Shown here: one piece after another, positions 60,745 to 64,000 of the stretch
Position numbering within the stretch: position 1 is the stretch's first letter
Layout: every line of letters starts with the position of its first letter
From: Pseudoxanthomonas sp. PXM03
GTDB taxonomy: Bacteria; Pseudomonadota; Gammaproteobacteria; Xanthomonadales; Xanthomonadaceae
Assembly (NCBI RefSeq): GCF_014852005.1
Contig: NZ_JACVAU010000001.1
Coordinates: 1,696,001-1,760,000 of the forward strand
Length of the DNA: 64,000 bases
Reading direction: 5' to 3'
The notes under the pieces: model-generated
Seen by the model: the letters and a program-made list of their open reading frames with translations, nothing else
The model's database searches: none
What the model was told of the DNA's origin: nothing
Made by a program: the position numbers and the translations under genes

Positions 60745-60824
60745 TGTGGGAGCGACGCAAGTCGAGATGCTTTCCCGGCAACCCCGGAGGACTGAAATCC
60801 CCCGTCGCGACTTACGTCGCTCCC
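60745..60824. repeat. REP-like inverted pair overlapping the end of the PaiB-type gene
   Basis: Left copy TGTGGGAGCGACGCAAGTCG (60745-60764), right copy GTCGCGACTTACGTCGCTCCC (60804-60824) in inverse orientation. Both belong to the same GGAGCGACGTnAGTCGC family as the pair at 55.6 kb. The right copy contains the TAA of the PaiB-type gene (60812-60814). Confidence 0.85.
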
Positions 60825-61456
60825 GCGCCGTCCTTGCGGCGCTCCAGGCGCTCGCGCATCAGGCTGGCCACCGCCAGATTGTCTTCGCCGCCCAACTGCT
60901 GCAGCGCGGCGGCAGCACCTTCGACGTTGGCGACAGGATGGTTCTGGCTGAGCTTGAACTTCAGCTCGATGCGCTCGACGACGAAACGGAAACCCACGAT
61001 GCCGCGCAGCTGTCGCACGTGGTCGGCGCGCTCGTGTTCGAACCGCCAATCGTTGCCGACGGAGGTCTCGTTCACCTGGCTCAGGCGATCCACGATGCCG
61101 GCCAGGGCGCTGGTCTCCTCGGTGATGTCCAGCGTGCCGTGCAGGTGCGCAACCGCGTAGTTCCACGTGGGCACGCGCGCGGCTTCCTCCTTGTCCGCAT
61201 ACCAGCCGGGCGACAGGTAGGCGTGCGGGCCATGCACGATCATCAGTGCGCTGCCGGCATGCCGTGCCTGCGGGTTGGGCCTGGCCCAATGGCCTTCGAT
61301 CAGCACGCGGTCGCCATCCCGGGTGTAGAGCACCGGCAGGTGGCTGACGAAGGGCAGGCCGTCGGCGACGGTGACTAGCGTGACGAAGGCGTCGCGTGCG
61401 ATCAGCCGGTCCAGTCCGGCCAGGTCAGTCTCGGCGAACGCGCGCGGCGTGTACAT
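60812..61456 (-). CDS. PaiB-family FMN-binding protein
   Basis: 214 residues: MYTPRAFAETDLAGLDRLIARDAFVTLV, LPFVSHLPVLY, HGPHAYLSPGWY and VPTWNYAVAHLHG are the PaiB split-barrel features. Family members are called negative transcriptional regulators after Bacillus PaiB, but the fold suggests flavin binding. The last residues (GAGAT) and the stop are encoded inside a REP-like palindrome, so the C-terminus has been shaped by that repeat. Confidence 0.9.
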   Translation of the reverse strand: MYTPRAFAETDLAGLDRLIARDAFVTLVTVADGLPFVSHLPVLYTRDGDRVLIEGHWARPNPQARHAGSALMIVHGPHAYLSPGWYADKEEAARVPTWNYAVAHLHGTLDITEETSALAGIVDRLSQVNETSVGNDWRFEHERADHVRQLRGIVGFRFVVERIELKFKLSQNHPVANVEGAAAALQQLGGEDNLAVASLMRERLERRKDGAGAT

Positions 61457-61466
61457 GGCGCGTGCC

Positions 61467-61775
61467 TCAGGCGCGGGCGCCCAGCGACTGCACCATCATC
61501 GGTCGCAGCACGTCGTCGCTGTCCGCATGCGGGGGAGATACGTCGTGCAGCGAGAAGCCGCGCGCAAGCGCGTCATCTTCGTCCAGACCGTCCCAGGCAA
61601 CGAATTCGGCATCGAACAGCGCGGCGCGCGCGGTGTCTTCGCTGTCATAGGGCAGGGTATGCCCGTCGCTGTCCAGTACCTCGGCTGTGCCTGCCTCCAG
61701 TACGCGCAGGCGTGCCCAGATCAGCGTGCGGCCCAGTGAAGCCAGGTACCAGTGTTCGCTCATGTGGTCGCTCAT
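61467..61775 (-). CDS. Uncharacterised small acidic protein
   Basis: 102 residues, acidic, no signal or membrane segment. Core: HWYLASLGRTLIWARLRVLEAGTAEVLDSDGHTLPYDSEDTARAALFDAEFVAWDGLDEDDALARGFSL, a beta-alpha-beta-like small domain. It overlaps the upstream membrane-protein gene by 4 bp (ATGA), with an alternative ATG four codons in. I recognise no family. Confidence 0.75.
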   Translation of the reverse strand: MSDHMSEHWYLASLGRTLIWARLRVLEAGTAEVLDSDGHTLPYDSEDTARAALFDAEFVAWDGLDEDDALARGFSLHDVSPPHADSDDVLRPMMVQSLGARA

Positions 61776-62077
61776 CCCAGGGCCTCCGCCCACAGCCACA
61801 ACAGCCCGGCCATGCCCAGCCCGACGAAGATCACGCACAGCGAGATCCGCGCCGGGGTGGCGAGGCCCGACAGCGAGCTGTCGGTGATCCGGCGATAGCC
61901 ACCGCCCAACAGCCAGCGCAGCGCGACCGGCTTGAGGAAGGCGCCCTCGCCCCATTGCGCACCCAGCGCGGCATGGCGGTCGCGGACGTGCACCAGCGTC
62001 AGCGGCCAGAAGATCACGAACGCACAGAATCCGGCGATGGCGATGCCGACGAAGCAGAGGGCGAAGAACAGCAGCAT
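61772..62077 (-). CDS. Small two-pass membrane protein
   Basis: 101 residues with hydrophobic segments at about 4-28 and 76-98, separated by a loop rich in Arg/Gly (VHVRDRHAALGAQWGEGAFLKPVALRWLLGGGYRRI). I recognise no characterised family. It starts 3 bp after the asnS stop and overlaps the next gene by 4 bp, so asnS and the two small genes form one transcript. Confidence 0.75.
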   Translation of the reverse strand: MLLFFALCFVGIAIAGFCAFVIFWPLTLVHVRDRHAALGAQWGEGAFLKPVALRWLLGGGYRRITDSSLSGLATPARISLCVIFVGLGMAGLLWLWAEALG

Positions 62078-62080
62078 CGA

Positions 62081-63481
<1,401 letters not shown>

Positions 63482-63564
63482 GGCTTGAATCCTTCCGTAA
63501 ACAGACACATTAATGGAACGCGGAGTTTACAAGAGCCGCGCGGCCCACGCTGCGCGGCCACCGC

Positions 63565-63570
63565 TATAAT
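63565..63570 (+). promoter_or_regulatory. Candidate -10 box of the A-type Fe-S carrier gene
   Basis: A perfect TATAAT lies 30 bp before the ATG, in the 119-bp spacer to asnS. No clear -35 hexamer at the right spacing. Confidence 0.5.
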
Positions 63571-63600
63571 TCCTTTCCAGTTGTCCCGCAGGAGCACCGC

Positions 63601-63939
63601 ATGGCCATCACCCTCACGCCGGTTGCGCTGGAACGCGTGCAGCGTTTCGTCGAACAGACCCCGGGGGCACTGGGCCTGCGTTTCGGGGTGACCCGCACCG
63701 GCTGTTCCGGTTGGGGTCACGTGGCCGACCTGGCCCGCGAACAGCGCGAGGGCGATACGGTGTTCGACTTCCAGGGCGTGCGGATCTATGTGGATGCCGA
63801 CAGCCTGGCGCTGGTGGACGGTACCGAGATCGATTTCGCGAAGCAGGGCCTGGGCGAGACCTTCCTGTTCAACAATCCCAACGCGGCCGCCGAATGCGGC
63901 TGCGGCGAGAGCTTCACCACCACGGCCGACGCGGCCTGA
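63601..63939 (+). CDS. HesB/IscA-family A-type Fe-S carrier
   Basis: 112 residues with the three cluster-binding cysteines of the family: Cys35 (TGCSGWGH), Cys99 and Cys101 (ECGCGESF). It is the A-type carrier that passes Fe-S clusters to target proteins. The first motif is followed by WGHVADL instead of the usual F-x-Y, placing it apart from classic IscA and ErpA. AGGAG precedes the ATG at good distance. No isc or suf genes are adjacent. IscA-like is preferred over ErpA because of the local motif, but the subgroup is uncertain. Confidence 0.9.
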   Translation: MAITLTPVALERVQRFVEQTPGALGLRFGVTRTGCSGWGHVADLAREQREGDTVFDFQGVRIYVDADSLALVDGTEIDFAKQGLGETFLFNNPNAAAECGCGESFTTTADAA

Positions 63940-63949
63940 GTGTACTGGT

Positions 63950-63960
63950 GGGGGGGGGGG
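63950..63960 (+). repeat. Poly-G tract
   Basis: Eleven consecutive G residues just downstream of the Fe-S carrier stop, followed by C and four G, then a short GCGGGG/CCCCGC stem (63960-63977). It may be genuine or an assembly error. Confidence 0.7.
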
Positions 63961-64000
63961 CGGGGTTGCTGCCCCGCTGGGGTGTTGATGGCTCCGGCTT

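Overview
The window is a 64 kb piece of a GC-rich gammaproteobacterial chromosome with dense housekeeping and envelope genes. The gene set points to the Xanthomonadaceae, most likely the Pseudoxanthomonas/Stenotrophomonas/Xanthomonas group: a very large NAD-dependent glutamate dehydrogenase, methionine synthase split into two genes, a YtrA-type GntR/ABC operon, a kynurenine/3-hydroxyanthranilate degradation cluster, and REP-like palindromes containing GTAGGAGCGAC. I could not place the species. I see no rRNA, tRNA, CRISPR array, insertion sequence or phage.

Layout. 1-4.1 kb: sucB (cut by the window edge) and sucA. 4.1-9.1 kb (minus): an acetyltransferase coupled to a ribosomal-oxygenase-type cupin, then purB, a VOC protein and a subclass B3 metallo-beta-lactamase. 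9.2-10.7 kb: fumC (plus). 10.7-16.8 kb (minus): a run of nine genes read from 16.8 kb downward. It comprises a small membrane protein, a GntR/YtrA repressor, an ABC-2 transporter, three secreted DUF2884-like paralogues, a beta-solenoid protein and a further secreted protein. A promoter with an overlapping operator precedes it. 16.9-21.5 kb (plus): periplasmic glutathione peroxidase, an FKBP isomerase, ugd, slyX, a DUF2058 protein and a hydrolase. 21.5-27.6 kb (minus): an MFS transporter, then an ArsR-methyltransferase fusion regulator with the two metH halves.

27.7-32.4 kb holds an acyl-CoA dehydrogenase, a DUF885 lipoprotein, and a divergent HxlR regulator/NAD(P)-binding reductase pair. 32.5-42.2 kb (minus) carries two adaptor-plus-permease RND efflux pairs, one led by a TetR repressor, with no outer-membrane channel gene. 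42.5-50.1 kb (plus): NAD-glutamate dehydrogenase, nadK, a secreted protein and a 5'-nucleotidase. 50.1-51.4 kb (minus): DUF2939 and DUF2461 proteins.

51.4-60.7 kb (minus) is the tryptophan-catabolism block: SDR, aldehyde dehydrogenase, beta-carbonic anhydrase, RidA-type deaminase, 3-hydroxyanthranilate dioxygenase, ACMS decarboxylase, a REP pair, then kynureninase, kynurenine monooxygenase and exonuclease I. It covers kynurenine to 2-oxocrotonate-type products. Tryptophan dioxygenase and formamidase are not here. 60.8-63.9 kb: a PaiB-type FMN protein, two small proteins, asnS, and a divergent A-type Fe-S carrier.

The best candidate for an undescribed system is the GntR-ABC-DUF2884-solenoid module at 10.7-16.8 kb. 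The most informative regulatory sequences are the nested palindrome before the ArsR-methyltransferase/metH operon and the dyad over the GntR promoter. Many long open frames opposite real genes are codon-bias shadows and were left out.
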